Below, piece after piece: positions 30,298 to 31,325 of a stretch of 31,325 nt of DNA (the first letter of the stretch is position 1; each line of letters opens with the position of its first letter). This stretch comes from Hyphomicrobiales bacterium (lineage in GTDB: Bacteria > Pseudomonadota > Alphaproteobacteria > Rhizobiales > JALURZ01): NCBI GenBank assembly GCA_027058735.1, contig JALURZ010000111.1, positions 1 through 31,325 of the forward strand. The letters run 5' to 3'. The notes beneath the pieces are model-generated. The model was not told the DNA's origin. It saw only the letters and a program-made list of their open reading frames with translations, and did no database searches. The position numbers and the translations under genes are program-made.

Positions 30298-31325
30298 ATG
30301 ACTTCATTGGGTGTCAATCTGCGCATTGCCCTGGTGCACCTGCTGACCCGGCGGCGCCAGTCGGTGGTCTCGATCGGCGGCGTGGCGCTTGGTGTCGGGT
30401 TTCTGATCGCTGTTTCAGGCATGTTGCGCGGATCGGATGCGGATTTCATCGACCGGCTGGTCAATTCAACGCCCCATATCGTCATCAAGGATGAGTTTCG
30501 CACGCCCAGGCGCCAGCCGGTGTTCTCCGCCTACAAGGATGGCGCGATATCCCTGAAACGTCTTAAACCGCGCGATGAAGTACGCGGTATCAAGGACTAC
30601 AAGGGCAAAATAGCTGCCCTTGAGCGCAATCCGGGGGTCGTGGCGGCGCCTGCCCTGACCGGCCAGGCGATCCTGCGCTATGGCAGCAAGGAGCGCGGGG
30701 TCTCCGTCACCGGCATTGACGCCACCCGCGAACTGGTCATCACCACCCTGCAAAACGATATGATCGCCGGCAGCCTGCTGGCCCTCAAGACGGAGCGCAA
30801 CGCGGCGGCCATCGGCGCGCAGCTTGCCGGAAAACTGGGCCTCACCCTCGGCAATGTCGCCACCGTGGTTTCCACCAAGGGGCTGGTTCTCAAGAAAAAG
30901 ATCGTCGCCATTTTCCGCACTGGCGTCATTGCGGTTGACGAACAAAGTGTCTTCGTTCCGCTGAAAGACGCCCAGGTTTTGTTCCAGCGTCCCAATATCG
31001 CGAACCGGATCCGGGTCCACCTTGCCGATTACACGACGGCGCTGACCACCGCTCAGGGCTATGAGGAGCGCTGGCGGTATTTCTCGGAGTCCTGGCAGGA
31101 AGCCAATGAAAATTTCCTGAATCTGCTGGTGGTGCGCCGTGGCATTTTGTTCTCGATTGTCGGTGCCGTGGTCATTGTCGCGACATTCGGCATCTACAAT
31201 ATCATTTCCACCAATGTGCTGGAAAAATCCCGTGACATCGCGATCCTGAAATCCATGGGCTTCGAGGCCGCCGATATCCTGAGGATTTTCGTCTTTCAGG
31301 GGATTTTGATGGGCCTTGTGGGCAC
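30298..31325 (+). CDS. ABC transporter permease, MacB/LolC-FtsX type (3' partial)
   Basis: The frame is open from the ATG at 30298 to the window end (342 codons). The N-terminus LRIALVHLLTRRRQSVVSIG leads into a first membrane segment (about residues 22-41). A large periplasmic domain follows (about 45-270). A second membrane segment (GILFSIVGAVVIVATFGIYN, about 282-301) carries on into NIISTNVLEKSRDIAILKSM, the conserved cytoplasmic motif of LolC/MacB permeases. The last membrane segments lie beyond the edge, as presumably does the ATPase gene. With the adaptor upstream it should form a tripartite-style exporter rather than a true LolCDE lipoprotein sorter. Confidence 0.9.
   Translation, partial: MTSLGVNLRIALVHLLTRRRQSVVSIGGVALGVGFLIAVSGMLRGSDADFIDRLVNSTPHIVIKDEFRTPRRQPVFSAYKDGAISLKRLKPRDEVRGIKDYKGKIAALERNPGVVAAPALTGQAILRYGSKERGVSVTGIDATRELVITTLQNDMIAGSLLALKTERNAAAIGAQLAGKLGLTLGNVATVVSTKGLVLKKKIVAIFRTGVIAVDEQSVFVPLKDAQVLFQRPNIANRIRVHLADYTTALTTAQGYEERWRYFSESWQEANENFLNLLVVRRGILFSIVGAVVIVATFGIYNIISTNVLEKSRDIAILKSMGFEAADILRIFVFQGILMGLVG

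Noticed and set aside
1..31325. CRISPR arrays, prophage, plasmid or integron features
   Set aside because: I see no regularly spaced direct repeats, integrase, transposase, capsid or partition genes; the two tRNAs have no adjacent integrase or repeated 3' end.

Overview
The window reads as GC-rich alphaproteobacterial chromosome. Gene content and order support this: yggT-folD, tlpA diverging from argH-lptM-lysA, a TIGR02302/DUF4175 protein converging on a CpdR-like receiver gene, an hpt-MJ0042 zinc-finger pair diverging from ftsEX, BA14K- and IalB-like exported proteins, and a cobalamin-dependent (class II) ribonucleotide reductase. Both tRNAs have a C at the wobble position, tRNA-Ala(CGC) and tRNA-Thr(CGT), as expected for a GC-rich genome. 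I see no phage, CRISPR array, plasmid or toxin island; most of the window is ordinary housekeeping sequence.

Layout. 1-1.7 kb: 3' end of a probable queG, an NAD-binding epimerase-like gene, and an opposed HCCA-isomerase-like gene. 1.78-2.04 kb: a palindromic repeat element (copy A) just upstream of argG. 2.1-5.4 kb: argG-GNAT converging on yggT-folD, with a decayed DUF167 gene between yggT and folD. 5.5 kb: tRNA-Ala. 5.7-8.1 kb: a leftward cluster (terB-like, a 28-codon small ORF, SDR, class I amidotransferase, orphan flagellar-rod-like protein), with a stand-alone amidinotransferase diverging from it. 9.6-10.4 kb: glycine-zipper/BA14K exported protein with a clear terminator, then tRNA-Thr. 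10.46-10.73 kb: repeat copy B. 10.9-14.5 kb: tlpA, argH, lptM and lysA. 14.6-20.6 kb: TIGR02302 protein, CpdR-like receiver, hpt, zinc-finger protein, ftsE and ftsX. 20.7-25.7 kb: DUF218, plsC, nrdJ, a conserved hypothetical and a SPOUT methyltransferase. 25.9-31.3 kb: IalB-like protein, rlmN, alpha/beta hydrolase, infC, and an efflux adaptor with an ABC permease that runs off the window.

How the genes work together. argG and argH catalyse the last two steps of arginine synthesis; lysA makes lysine; folD feeds one-carbon metabolism; hpt salvages purines; nrdJ makes deoxynucleotides. ftsEX, the DUF218 protein and plsC serve envelope growth and division. A full TTAA-N7-TTAA CtrA-type box lies 48 bases before ftsE, and a CpdR-like receiver lies nearby, which suggests a link to the alphaproteobacterial cell-cycle circuit.

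The most unusual object is the pair of about 270-bp repeats at 1776-2040 and 10456-10726. Each has terminal inverted repeats bordered by TA and the same set of internal helices. The two copies differ in sequence but the changes are paired, so the helices are kept. Other points are an infC gene that seems to start at AUC, a DUF167 remnant in its ancestral place, an SD-preceded small ORF in the terB-SDR junction, and a fold-back inverted repeat at the left edge that looks like an assembly artefact.
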